Shown: positions 35,100 to 47,900 of the stretch, piece after piece | How positions within the stretch are numbered: position 1 is the stretch's first letter | Layout: each line of letters opens with the position of its first letter | Source of the DNA: Coffea arabica | Taxonomy: Eukaryota; Streptophyta; Magnoliopsida; Gentianales; Rubiaceae | Assembly (NCBI RefSeq): GCF_036785885.1 | Contig: NC_092312.1 | Span: 18,432,001-18,496,000 of the forward strand | Reading direction: 5' to 3' | Length of the DNA stretch: 64,000 nucleotides | Made by a program: the position numbers and the translations under genes | Notes under the pieces: model-generated | Told to the model about the DNA's origin: nothing | Databases searched by the model: none | Seen by the model: the letters and a program-made list of their open reading frames with translations, nothing else

Positions 35100-38012
35100 C
35101 TCGCGGCAGCCGCTTCAATTTTTCAATTGAGACTCTGAGCAGATAAGTCCATGGCCGGGGGACGAAGCCGAATTGAATTGAGAGTCCAAAACTATGTCGT
35201 TTTCCTGGTCCTTTTACTTCAGTGTAGATTGGGCTTGGCCTACCAAAGCTTGCTGAGCCAGCCTGCTCCATTTGATCCCAATGTTGTTGTTGACCCTAAC
35301 CATAACGTGATTGGGGTTGGGCATGTACGCTCGATCTATTTTAAAATGAAACAAAGTTGGGCCAAGTTACGTAGGAAAATCAAGTGAGTTAAAATAACTT
35401 CCTTGCGTATATTTGTTTGACAAGAAAAATTTGTAGATAAAATAAGTAGTTAATTATACTTATTGAAAATATTGTGGTAATCAAATATTTTTCCTTTAAA
35501 GTCCTGTAAATTTGGATGCAATGTGCAGAAAATTAAGGTAGTATTTGTTGGTAAAGAAAAATATGGAAGAGTAAAGGAAAGTTAGTTATATTTTCCTTTA
35601 GCTCCTTTGAGGTTTAACCAAATTGCCAAATAAACTCTATAATTCTACAAAGTTATAGATAACCCTCTTTGTGGTAAACAAATATAATAAAGACACTTTT
35701 TGATGTGAGTTAATTATTTTACTAACATTATTGGTCCTCTCGTCATTAATGTTATCAACATCGTCTTATGCTAGAAATCCTAAAATGCCCTTGAAACCAT
35801 AAATTCCTCATTTCCTTCTACCGGAATCTACGTAATTTGCAAAAGTCCACCAAGTTGGCTGCTGCCAAATTCGATAATCATGAATTCACAATCAAAATAC
35901 AAACATGAATCCCATGAACATCCATCCATACATCAGTATATCCTTTTCATTAACACAGCAAAAATTAAATCCAAATGCAACAATTACGAGCTCTTAAAGT
36001 GTTATAAAATTAAGTTGGATGTGTACCAAATCGTCAAAAAAAAATAAAAATGTATGCTTTGTGTAGGCCCTACTATATTTGTTTGAGCCTGAATATTTGT
36101 GATTGGAATAAAAGAGAATCAAGAAAGAAATGAAGGTAATTGTAAAAGGGAAATGGCTCATCAAATTTGGTGCACAAAAGGAGAGAGTTAATGAAGCCTG
36201 GATGGTGGTTTTGGAGAAAGAATAGAGTTTCGAATTTTTCATAAAAAGAAGATTTAGAGCTGAAGTTACAGTAATGCAGCAGTAGCAGGGATATTAATGA
36301 AGCAAGGGGAAGTCCGATCGAATAATTGAAGAACAAAAACAAGTTAGTGGAATAGAAAAACATACTACACTCTTTTTCTTTTCCATATTTCCTCAATTTC
36401 CTTTCACCAACCTATTTAGTTACCTTTTCTCTTTCCTACCCTTTATGTTTACTTACATCATTTTCCTTTATGTTGGTTTGTTATGTCCTGTATGCATGTT
36501 ATTAAGAAATTGTTTTTCGTTATTTTTGTTTCTTTACTTCTTCTAATTTATTCATTAACTTCTCTTTGGAATGCAAAAATTATTATGTTTAGATTGTATT
36601 CTCTTCCTTTCTTCCTATCTTTTCTTCTCTCTCTCTCTCTCTCTCTTTGCTTTTTTGACAAGGATTAGTTAAAATTTGCAAATTGTAGGAATAAGGGCAT
36701 TTTTATCATTTCAGTATCTCAGTTAACAGGGGTTTAGACACCATCCATTGTAAGGGTATAATTATAATTTGGTCAAGCTATAGAGCTTATTTGGTGTTTT
36801 GGCCCGACTTCAGGGGAGGTAAATGTAATTAAGCCTAAAATGAATTGGAATTTACGAGCATATTCATACAATTCTTTGGTCTCAAGTCACAGCAGCTGTT
36901 TTTTTCCTTTTTTTTTTTTTTTTTTTGTCTAACGAACACAGCTGTTGCTATCAGTAAAGTGGAGCGATTTCATTGGTCGGGCGCACAGGCCATCATTTGA
37001 CGTGGTCTGCAACGTGCATGCAAACGCTTAGAAACTAATTATGGCATATGATTAAACAAGGCTACATAAGCGGGCAAGAGTTGTATTAGCTCAGGATATA
37101 TAAGTACACATTGGAAACGAGTTGAAAACATTGAAATCTGTAACATTATTAATGGCTTCTTAACCTTTAATATTTCGCAATGACTAATAATAAGAATAGT
37201 AATTATCAATGCATATTTCCATAAATAATTGATGATATTTACTACGTCTCTGATATAAGCTGCTACTAAATACTAAGCTAAGGTAAGTATATTAAGAAGA
37301 AATCAAAATCTTCAAAAATCTTGTAAGCAGTCTTAATTATTATTATTATTAGTAATAAATTTGTATCATAACTGAGAAGATAATAACATTAATTATAAAC
37401 TATGGCATGCTTTTATTTTATTTCATTTGGAAAAAGTTACATGTGCATGGTGTTTGCCCGCTCAATATTACGTCGAAACGAGTGTTCTTTTTTCAAATAA
37501 CGGTCCGATCGCTTATTACCTTAATTGACATGAGTACTTGACAAAGTAACAAAAAATTATTTTACATTCTTGTGATTACAATGTAGTGGCATGTCGTATT
37601 ACTTTTTTTTTTTTTTTGGGGTTTTGGAAATTTACATATCATTCCTTTTATGTATCCAGTATTTTCACATTGAGATTAGAATCGCCCAAAAAAAAAATCT
37701 TATGCAATAATAATTACTACTATTTTGTAAGTTCTTATCTATATATCAGCATTTACCATTCAAGTGTTACATGCCTTTTAATTGCTTACTCTTTTTTTTC
37801 TTTTTTGTCTATTCTGGATTAGGCTGTGAATGTGACCAAAAGGTAAGAACAAGTTAACAGTCTTGGCTTAAAAGGTAACAAGAAGTTAATAGTCATATCC
37901 TAAATGGTAGCAAAAATCTACAACGATGTGGCAGAAACTTCTAGGAAAATGAACACACCCTTTAAATCCCCAGCCACATTCCTCCCATTGGAACATAATT
38001 CCTGCTTAAACA
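35100..38012. other. Spacer between AspRS and MADS-B, unit 2
   Basis: Same content as 6844-9756 at a constant offset of 28,256: the AspRS upstream region, a CT microsatellite near 36627-36646, poly-T runs and the MADS-B promoter with CCCTTTAAAT at 37958-37967. I saw no gene and no copy-specific change. Confidence 0.5.
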
Positions 38013-38678
38013 ATGGCAAGAAAGAGCAAGGGTAGGCAAAAGATTGAAATGACAAGAATGTCAAAAGAAAGCAACTTACTTGTTACTTTCTCAAAGCGCC
38101 GCTCTGGCCTTTTCAAGAAGGCTTATGAACTCCACACACTTTGTGGTGCTGAAATTGCAATAATCGTTTTCTCCCCAGGGAAAAAGGTTTTCTCCTATGG
38201 CCATCCTTGCCTTTACTCCATCATCGATCGTTTCGTAACCGGAAAAGCTGGCCCGAGTTCGAGCAGTTCGCAAATTGTTGAGGCACACAGGGCAGCGAGC
38301 ATTCGCGAACTCAACATGCAATTGACTGAAATGCTTAATCAGTTAGACGCTGAGAGAAAGCGTGGTGAGGAGCTGATCAAACTGAGGACAGCGAGTCAAG
38401 GAAGATGCTGGTGGGAGGCTCCGGTTAATGATCTTGGACTTCAAGAACTGAAGCAACTAAAGGCGGCCATGGAGGAGCTGAAGAAGAATGTGGCCAATCA
38501 GGCAGAGAAGTTGATGGTGGAGGCTTCCAACGCGACTGCGTTTCTTGGGTCATCGAGTTCCAAGGGAGGAGGCCATGTTGGTCCAATTAACATTGACGCT
38601 AAGGTTCCTCCTCCTGGTCTGGGACTTTCTATGACTCCTCATGGGTTTGCACTTGGATATGGTCGTGGATTTTTCTAA
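38013..38678 (+). CDS. MADS-B, type I M-alpha MADS-box factor (AGL61/AGL62-like), unit 2
   Basis: Second copy of MADS-B, 221 residues, with the same protein as at 9757. It has the MADS domain at 7-66, the WWEAPV block at 133-138 and a Gly/Pro-rich tail. With no amino-acid difference it has either been duplicated very recently, homogenised by gene conversion, or duplicated in the assembly. No MADS-B exists in unit 3: the sequence between 29988 and 41086 that carries it was replaced there. Confidence 0.93.
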   Translation: MARKSKGRQKIEMTRMSKESNLLVTFSKRRSGLFKKAYELHTLCGAEIAIIVFSPGKKVFSYGHPCLYSIIDRFVTGKAGPSSSSSQIVEAHRAASIRELNMQLTEMLNQLDAERKRGEELIKLRTASQGRCWWEAPVNDLGLQELKQLKAAMEELKKNVANQAEKLMVEASNATAFLGSSSSKGGGHVGPINIDAKVPPPGLGLSMTPHGFALGYGRGFF

Positions 38679-41597
38679 ATCATATATCCAGAAATTGGTC
38701 TGATCTATTGTAGTAGTATTTTGTTCTGTTGAATCATATTTGGGTGTCTGTATTGTACCGTATAAGTAAGTCTGGGTATTAATCTTATCTACTTTATTCC
38801 TGTGTATTTTTGTTGATGTTGTACAAGAAGCCTTTTATGCCAAAACAGTAAAAATGGGATAAAGTTTTCTTTTTCGATGTATTACCAATCTATCCCGTAT
38901 TTGGAATCAAGGAAAGAAACCAATAGGAGATGATTGTAAAGTAAAAAGAAAAAACATAAGAAACTTTTTTTCTGGCTTTAATCTTCTAGACTGCCGCATG
39001 CGATGAAACTGTCAAACAAAGATGTGAAATAATAATAATAATAGCGTTAAAGAATTGCATGACTTAGTTTGGACTTTTTTTCCCCTAATATCTCTTCACA
39101 CCAGTATAATAGGGTTTTTCAGTAGGTATACTAGGTAAATATCGAGAGGCTAAAATTAAAAATTAAAAATCTATCCAAACTAATGCTTTTCGATACCGAA
39201 GGCAGAACGGCTTTGTAATTCTTAGCTTCCTTCGTCCATTTCGGTGAAACATCAAACAACCTATACATGTGAAAATTTTCCCCAAAAAAATGTTTAAAAA
39301 TAGTTTCCAGAAAGAATTCTTAAACAACGCATTCAATTTGTTAATGTACTCATCTTTTTTTTTTTTTGGACTTTTTTTTTTATAAGTGGAATGTCTTGAA
39401 CTTTGGATCTCTCACAACTCCTTTCTGCCTTATCATCTATCACATCCCTTCCCCCTCCCTCCTCTCTCGGATTAATGTACTCATCTTGATGCTAGGTATT
39501 CACATTTATAACAATTTTTATAAAGTTTAGTACTTGTTTTGAGGATCTAAATTCTTCGCGATTGCTAGGGCTATTAGTCGAGTTTTTTGAATAGGGTTTT
39601 GATAAGTCCAAACTTTACTCACAAATTAAATGGTGCTTTTAGGTTTGGATTTCGTTAAAAGATTCAAATTCAACTCACACTTGTATAAACGTTTCAAAGT
39701 CAGAGGTTTAACCTAGTAAGATCCTAAATTAGCTCATATTTAATTCGAGTTTAATATTCAGGGTCAAAATCTGTCAAGTCCGATTAAAGATAAAATCGAA
39801 CGGTATTTTTTTTTTAACCGAATGGGTCAGACTCAGACTAATTCGACTCCATTAACAATTCTAATAGTTGCAGGAACACTTGCATAATACATTTAACAGT
39901 TGGTTCGACCGAGTTGGTTCGAACTAATCTCAGCTATTAATTTGAAATTTAAATAAATTTTAAATCAACAATCAAGATAAGCTCTAGCCTTGCCTGGTCG
40001 ATCCCCACAATTAAAACCTTTAAAAGTCTTCTGCCAACATCACAGAATCCCAATTCGTGGTTTTGATGCCTGATTGACACTATACTAAGTTGTTTAGGAT
40101 CACGGTTCGAAAGTGCATCGCTACAAATGAAAAGCATTTAGGTTTCATTTTGATTGGACGAAACGTCCTTTACAATAAAATTCACCATTCTTGTGCAAAA
40201 TGTTTGATCATAATGAGTAAATTTTCGTCCAATATTTGAATGAATTACTGAAAAAAAAATGAATAGCATGTTGTTCCTGTTTCTTATGTTGGTTTTCTCA
40301 TACTTGCACGTGTACACGTTAGTTCCTTTTACAATACCGATAGACAAACGATGTTTCCCCTTGTAGTACAAAAGAAGAAGAAGAGTAAAAACAAAAGGAA
40401 TAGACGATGATTGTATAGTGTTTTGAACCATGGAGAGTTCACAATGATAATCAATAGGATATTAGCTAAATAGGTAGAGAAAAGTTGGGCGGATTTAATC
40501 CATGGGCCTTGAGATCAAAGTTCAGCGAATAAGGTTTACTGGGGTTTTTAGCTTGTCATAACTGTATGATACTGACCTACAACAAAAACCTTAGAAAGTA
40601 CTATTGATCCAGATATGACGATAGAATTCTTGCTTTGATGACCCTTTGTTACTTTAAAGACAATGATGATAACTAGTTGAAGGTTGTCAGATTATTGTAT
40701 GGCTTTCCGTTAATAGCTGGCATATATCATACTATATTTGAATCTTTGGAAGATTTCTTACCAAGTGTTTTCTAATCACTTTCAAGTAAGAACGTGTGAC
40801 TAATTATCAATTTGGCATCTTCTTAAATTTTTTGATTCGTGGTAGCTTTTGCATCTTAGCTTTATTTCCTAAATTTTAAGGTTTTACTTTTTTTCACCGA
40901 TTTCTTCACTTGTTAACAAAATCCCTGTAATTATTAATTAATAGCAGGAGGTAAATAGCTACAATTCCTTTTTGACAAAAAAAAAAGCCACAATTCCTAT
41001 TTACCCATTTGCCCTCTTAGTTCTTAGCATATAGGGCATGTGAAGTGAAGCTGCTGCCAATTCACTTACGTTATGATTCACTTCTTATCCTAATTACTAC
41101 TAGCGTTTTATGGTAAAAACAGTTATACACAGCATTTTGCTCCTCTATAAATGCTCTTCCATCTTTCGGCTCTTTATGAAGACATAAGTAACGTGCCAAA
41201 AGCACTTTCTGTGCTCTAACAAATGCCTACAGAGTGAGTGTGAGTGCCAATTGATCATCAATTCATACCCAAAATGAGTAGAGAAACACATATATATGAG
41301 TTGACTTTGGCTTGCAATAATAACTGATACTTCACCTTGTAATGCCAACTAAGAGAAGATTTATGTCACACCATCATAGCATTAAGATCTAAGATTTTTT
41401 TAAACTCCCAAATCAAGGGTAATTATGCCTAATGATTACATATACTAGCTAGCACAAATTACAATCAATCTATCCAGATTCAAGAGTAAACTTGAGGCCC
41501 TTTAAATTGTTGCTTCTCCACTTTATCCATAACTCTTCATAGAACCACCAAACCTAACCTAAAAAACCTCTCTCCCTCTTGTATTCAGAAGAAGATC
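38679..41597. other. Spacer between MADS-B and MADS-C, unit 2
   Basis: Counterpart of 10423-13341, including the SINE-like insertion, TATAAAT at 41146-41152 and CCCTTTAAAT at 41498-41507. The stretch from 41087 rightwards is also present in unit 3 (from 62114). Confidence 0.5.
39341..39487 (-). mobile_element. SINE-like retroposon with 16-bp target-site duplication, unit 2
   Basis: Same insertion as 11085-11231, with direct repeats at 39341-39356 and 39472-39487 and an A tail on the minus strand. Both copies share the target site, so the insertion happened before the units duplicated. Confidence 0.7.
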
Positions 41598-42269
41598 ATG
41601 GCAAAGAAACCTAGCATGGGTCGCCAAAAGATCAAAATTGCAAAAATTGAGATCAAGAATCATCTCCAAGTTACATTTTCAAAACGCCGTTCGGGACTCT
41701 ATAAGAAGGCGCACGAACTCAGCACTCTCTGTGGCGTTGAATTAGCCATTATAGTTTTTTCCCCAGCGGGAAAAGTATTTTCTTTTGGCCATCCTAGTGT
41801 CGATTACATAATCGATAAATTCATTGCGCGATGCAGAAATCCTCAGCCAAACTCGAGTGCACTCCACCTCGTTGGGGCTCACAGGAATGCCAGTAGTGTC
41901 CGGGAGCTCAACTTGCAGCTCACTCAAATTCTCAGTGAATTAGAAGTTGAGAAGAAAAGAGGCGAGGCATTTGATCTCATGAGAAAAGCCAGCCAAAATC
42001 ATTATTGGTGGGAATCCCCTGTTAATGAACTTGGATTACACGAACTTGAACAACTAAGAGATTCACTGGAAAACATGAAAAACAGTGTGACGAGTCATGC
42101 TAGCAAGGTGGCGGCTGAGGCTAATTACAACAATTCTTCATTTTTTACACTAAACAATTGTGCTGCTGCGGGATTGTATCATCAATATGAGAGCAAACCA
42201 ACCGGGGTCAGCGTGGGTTCGGTCCATCCTAATATCTTCAACTTTGGATATGATAATGGAGGATTTTGA
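41598..42269 (+). CDS. MADS-C, type I M-alpha MADS-box factor (AGL61/AGL62-like), unit 2
   Basis: Second copy of MADS-C, 223 residues, identical in protein to the copy at 13342: MADS domain 8-67, WWESPV at 137-142, tail ending GYDNGGF. It shares Ile19, Val117 and Cys188 with unit 1, against Thr19, Ile117 and Gly188 in unit 3. It keeps the full upstream spacer, unlike unit 3. Confidence 0.93.
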   Translation: MAKKPSMGRQKIKIAKIEIKNHLQVTFSKRRSGLYKKAHELSTLCGVELAIIVFSPAGKVFSFGHPSVDYIIDKFIARCRNPQPNSSALHLVGAHRNASSVRELNLQLTQILSELEVEKKRGEAFDLMRKASQNHYWWESPVNELGLHELEQLRDSLENMKNSVTSHASKVAAEANYNNSSFFTLNNCAAAGLYHQYESKPTGVSVGSVHPNIFNFGYDNGGF

Positions 42270-44082
42270 AGCCTATTCGGTATAAACTTATCTCGTTTTT
42301 CCGATTTGACTTTGGTGCATCAAGCTAGTGCCTCGCTAGTCTAAACTGTCAATAATTATGTCATTGCTCTTCTCTGATGATTCCTCCATCAATCTACTAT
42401 AAATAGTTTAATCTCATAAAGGGTGCGTTTGGTACTATAGAATTGAAATTGAATTAGAATTCGAATTCTATAAAATTGGAATTCCAAGTCATTGCAATTC
42501 TTTCGTTTGGAAAATGCATAGAATTGGTATGGAATTTCAAATTCTTTATTTGCGTGAGAGAAGAATTCATTAGATATTCATGAGATAAAAAAAGTAGCTC
42601 AAAAAATAATAAAGGTGGTGAGAAAAAATTGTGTTAAAAATCCCCAATAAAGTTTTTCCCAAACAACTACTATTCAAACAAACAATTTGGCTTCTAATTA
42701 GGATTAAAAGCAGTGAAACATCTCCAACAATCAACCGAGCTGCATGATACCCCTAGCGATTCTTGCACCTACTTTGGACCTTTGATCTGAACTGAATTAA
42801 TGAAAAAGATAACTTCATCAATTTCATTAGATAAATGACCTTTGCAGCTTCACCCTCACCTTCAGTGGGATCCTTAATTGACGAGGCTAACTAAACAAAG
42901 GGAATTTGTCTTTTGATTTCCAGGGCAGGCTAGTCGTCCATTAGTGGCGGTCCGTGGACTTTTACTTTGGACATCTTACATGTTATGTTAGTTGAATTCC
43001 GTAGCACAGCCTTCACATCACTTAGAGCTATCAGCTATAATATTTGACAGTTGAGTTATTTTTCATGTTGTAAACATGTAACCGAGAGAAAACATGAACA
43101 TTGTACTCTTCCTAACAGAGACCTTAGTTAGTGTACCAACAATGGTTCAAAGACTTGGCTGAGTCGTCACCAGAAATGGGCTTTCCGATCCGATACCAGG
43201 ATGAGATGGTTCCGAGATAATGAATTGTCGAGAACTTGGCCGAATCACCGAAAACTCAACCAAGACGTCTTCGAAATGGATAGAAACGGTCGAATCGTCC
43301 CGAGTCACTCCGAATCATCCCAAATCAATTTGAATTTTTATTATTTTTACTAATTTTTAATTATTTTTGTTTATCATATTTTTTACAATTTTTAAAATAT
43401 TAAATATTTTAAAAATTTGCGTTTCGCTGAGACCGCGGTCGATGCGTCGAGACAGATGTGGAACAGTTTGGGCCGCGACCGCAACTGCGACGGCGACTTT
43501 GAACCATGTTACCAACACGATTGTGATTCCTTTGATGACATGTTTTATAAGAGTGGGTAGAGGATTTATATATATATATATATGAAGTTTCTTGAAACCT
43601 ACTAATGTATTTCTTTAGTGACATGTGCTAAATTTCCAAAACCCTATTTGATTATGAACAATGTGATTGATGGTAGTTTGATAGCGTACCATGTTTGTAA
43701 AAAACAAAACATTTCTAGGGGAAAGTGGAAAGATTGTGCATGACGCAGGAAACCATATGCTCAACCCCTCCTCTCATCGTCAACAAGCTGAATTCATTTC
43801 ACCATCCATTGTCAACGTGGACTGCAATTGCCATTGATTCCCAACCAAAAGTACTCGTGCTGCTTGCAGCTTAGATATTGGCAACTTTTCTTAGTAGCTA
43901 TCCACATTCAAATACCTTAATAAAAAAATAAAGGGGACGGTTTAGAGATCAGTTTGAAACCTCGGGCTGATTTTATCTACAGCTAGTATAAATTTGAGGT
44001 AAATTAGGCACATTTCCCCCACATCCGAAGTCGAGAATCAAGCTACCCTACCTAGGCAGAAGTAAAGTCCACAGCCATAATC
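42270..44082. other. Spacer between MADS-C and EG45-like, unit 2
   Basis: Counterpart of 14014-15826. It holds a MITE-like remnant from 42421, the MITE at 43134-43517, an AT run near 43566-43583 and TATAAAT at 43987-43993 before the EG45 start. No gene is seen. Confidence 0.5.
43134..43517. mobile_element. MITE with 11-bp inverted repeats and 8-bp flanking repeats, unit 2
   Basis: Same element as 14878-15261: ATGGTTCAAAG at 43142-43152, CTTTGAACCAT at 43497-43507, TACCAACA on both sides. It has no coding capacity. Confidence 0.6.
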
Positions 44083-44719
44083 ATGGATCTCCTACGCTTC
44101 AAATTTGTCTTAATCAGCATATTCAGTCTGGCTAAAATAAACTTAGTCCTTGGACACATTGGCACTGCCACTTCTTACAATCCTCCATATACCCGTGAGC
44201 AACATTTGATTTCTCAGAAGTTTCTATATCATTATTTAGCAGCAGCTTTTTTGTTTTTTCAGTTGTTTGAGAATCGTATTAGGAAGGATATGGAATTTGA
44301 TTATAAAATTTACTCTAAATTTAACTCGTGCAGCCACCAAGTGCGGGGGAAACAGAAATGATCAGTTTCCAGCAGGAAATCTGTTCGTTGCTGTGAGTGA
44401 AGGGCTGTGGGATAACGGGGCTGCATGCGGCAGACGCTACAGATTAAGATGCTTGAGCGGCAGCAACAAGCCATGCAGAGATATTGGCACCACCATCGAC
44501 GTTAGGGTGGTGGATTTCTGCCCAAGACGCCCATGCCCTTCCACCATTGTTTTGTCTAGTGATGCTTTTGCAGCTATCTCCCGCAACCCTGATGCCAAAA
44601 TCAACATTGAATACATCCAGTACTTACACTTCTTCCTTGTCTCCAGCTTATTATCTTCACTATGTTCTTCGGTTGCTCCATTGCTTAATATTTTACGTCA
44701 CACCTTTTGCAGGATATGA
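44083..44719 (+). CDS. EG45-like domain protein / plant natriuretic peptide-like, unit 2
   Basis: Copy of the gene at 15827, with coding exons 44083-44194, 44334-44619 and 44713-44719. It predicts the same 134-residue secreted protein: a signal peptide of about 24 residues, a double-psi barrel with six cysteines and a YIQI end. The splice sites (CCC/GTGAGC, GTGCAG/CC, CCA/GTACTT, TTTGCAG/GA) are unchanged. It is absent from unit 3. Confidence 0.87.
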
Positions 44720-44928
44720 AGAGGGATTTGACTTCCATATATATATATATATACGTGTAATTTTACGGGCTGAAGATCAAGAGGAAAAGGGCATCCTTGG
44801 AAATAGGAACAGAACTAGATAGCAAAATGTTGTTTAAAAATTCATTTCCCTTTGTTATCGGTATATCCTATTAAATGATGGCAAACGAGCACAAAAAATG
44901 TACTAAAAGTTTCGACGTGATGTACACA

Positions 44929-47900
44929 TCAAATGATTTCAAGAGATGGTTCCCGAAATTGAGTTGCTTTTGCATTAAGAGTACCAAAGCTTTCCTTTTG
45001 ATTCTGGAAATACGGATGAAGATGGCGGACACCTTCCAGGTATAAAGGTGTTTGCATCTCAATCAAGCGGGAAACCTGCATGTACCAGCCTTTTAGTTCA
45101 TGCCCTAATGTACAGTATATAGAGGCCACAATCACAACCACAACTTACCAGATAACAAAGATAGAACAAAAGATATTAACAGATTATTCCTGATAGCAAA
45201 TCTTAGGCCATGGCGAATACACCAGTCAAGAACTGAGTTAATGAATCCACCAGATTCATCTTATTATGGCAGCATGACAATTTCTTCTGCTAGTCTAATG
45301 AAGCAGGTATTATTGGGTGCAGCATGGGACACTATCTGAATGTTGCTAGGGGTACAAGTCTTAGTTGTTTTGACGACAAACTTGTTTTCATCAATGGCAA
45401 TAGTGGGTTAAGTGTTACAAAACCAACTCAAGGAGTAAAGTGGGAGAAAGTAACTTTAAGACTAACATGCAAAGCATGCTAAACCTGATGGGGTTTTACT
45501 GCGATTAACCCTTCAGGGAAATTGCAATAACCTTCTATGAGAAGGTTTAACATGCTAAACTATGGACTTAGAAACAGCATTTCCTATGACTTGACAGAAA
45601 AAATGTAGAACATTCATGATAAAAGACGGCAAAAATTGACAATCACGCAAAAAATGACTTACAGCTCGGCGAAATGCAAACATCTCCTCTTGACCAGATA
45701 GCATGGAAGTAATTCCAGTTGGTGTACCACCAGAACTAACTGTGCCCTCTGCTAGAACATCTCGTCGCAGTTTGGCACCTTCAGTCTCTGTTTCAAATTG
45801 GAAGCTGGAAAAGGAGAGCAGAAATGAACCAATGTAGTCTTTATAACCAAAGACAGAAGTTGAAGCTAAAAGACAGGTGATGTAGATGGCATATTGCTTA
45901 AACTTTAAAGTTTTCCAGCAACTCTAGACGGGTCAAAGACTGGCCTTACGAATGTTATCCATTCATATTTGATTCGATTTTCTCACTGAGAATGTACTTG
46001 ACCAGAAACTTGATCATCAGTCACCAGACATAAAAGAGAAGTAATGTCTATGCCAAAAGTCACTTCCATACTCTTTTAAAACAGTAAATTCACTATATCC
46101 ATTTTACTGCCAATCCTGATATCATGCTACCAACCTAGTGCATACCCTTAGATTTCTTAATAGCAGGTTTAGATGACATTGCCATTTGGGAAGCAATGTG
46201 TAATATAAAACTATGTCTTTTGCATTAAAAAGAGACAATTATTTGTGCCTAAATTTGAATTGATCAATTTATCACATCACTCTGTTAATGAAAATGTTAT
46301 GATTCATTTTCTGGAGGGAAATATCACGTCTGCATACAAGGACGACATATTTGGTCTTTTAATCCTCGAATCCTTTCATAAGTATTACTAACATAACAAT
46401 CTATTCTACTAAAATCAATTATTCATTGAAATCGCAGCAAGTAAATCATCTCTCTCTCTCTCTCTCTCTCTCTAATGTATATTAATGCTTTAGGATTGTC
46501 CTTGACGAATCATAGTTAATTTACATTATGAGATATTAGGCCAAAAGCACACTAAGTCATAAAAAGAAAAAATAAAGACGTACAGGGCAACATAAAACTG
46601 AACTGTCAGAATATAGGAAAAACAAAAATGAAAATAGGGCACACCGTAAGCAGAGGTAAAGCACAGCGCACATTTTTCACTGAAAATTGACACATAAAAC
46701 TTGCATCATGAGAAACAATGTCAAAATGGTACAATAAAACCCTAGCTAATGAAAGAACTTGGCTCTGCTCAGGAGAAAAGAAGCAGAAAACAGATATAAT
46801 TAAAAAAAATGAAAAAAAAACCTCCATGGCTCTAGGAAACTTCTCATAATAGAATTTTGATACTTTTAGGGAATACTTTGTTATATAACATTGATCTATA
46901 ATGAATTGATGACATGTTGCAAGTATGCTAGGTAGTGTAAAATAATTTCTGATGAAACTCATGCGTGTCAATAGATGAAAGAGCTAACTAAGCAAAGCCA
47001 AAGGGTGTGGGGGTCATCCATGGACCAATGTGTCAAGAAACTCACAAAAGAAGAATGATCAAATGATTTCCTCACCTCTCCAAGTCAAAAAGTGTACCCT
47101 CTTCAGTTCCTTGAAATAGGTCATCTATTGAAGAAGCAGCAGAACAGTATAGGCAGCAATGGTGATTGTAAAGTTCATCAATGAGAGTTATAAATCTCCG
47201 AGCCTGGAAGCGAGAAACCCAGTATCGGTAATTGTAGCTGGTAATCATACAGAAGCAATATCAATCTGTTTATTAGACTGTCAGTCTATCAGTTTGTCTT
47301 AGCTTTCCAAAGATAAGATAATCATTGGAAGCTTTAGAATGCTCACACATTGGTCAGTCTTATCCAAGAAAAACAGGATAACCTGATAAACTGCACAAGC
47401 ACCTTGCAAGCATATAGAGCAATCTATTAGGTAGCTTGTAAACTGTTGTCCTTAAAAGGTGCCTTAAATTGTTTCACTAAAATGGCACCATATTTTAGTA
47501 TGCTGAAAACTATGATCCCTAAATACACTGAGGGCGACTATACTTCAGAAACCCATCCATGAGACTGAATAAGCCACCATGATCCATGGAACATGTTCAA
47601 ACTCAAGCTAAGCGCATAGCAATCAGGAATCTAGAAGCTGTATCTTATTGTATACTACTAATGGTGGCTGGTAAGTTTCGAAGTAAGTTTATCATAAACC
47701 TTGAGACAAGTATGATTTTCCCTTGAGATGACATTTTAAGGGAACCTGTTCGACCTTCAAAAGCTCCCTTCCCCCTTGATGTAATAGGTAAAATAAGAAA
47801 AGAAAGACTAAAGTGAAAAATAGGCAATTTCTCCTTACATTAAACTGAAAGAAGGAAAAAGAAGAATGTCAAGTGAACAGCATGGGCGATAAGAAGCATA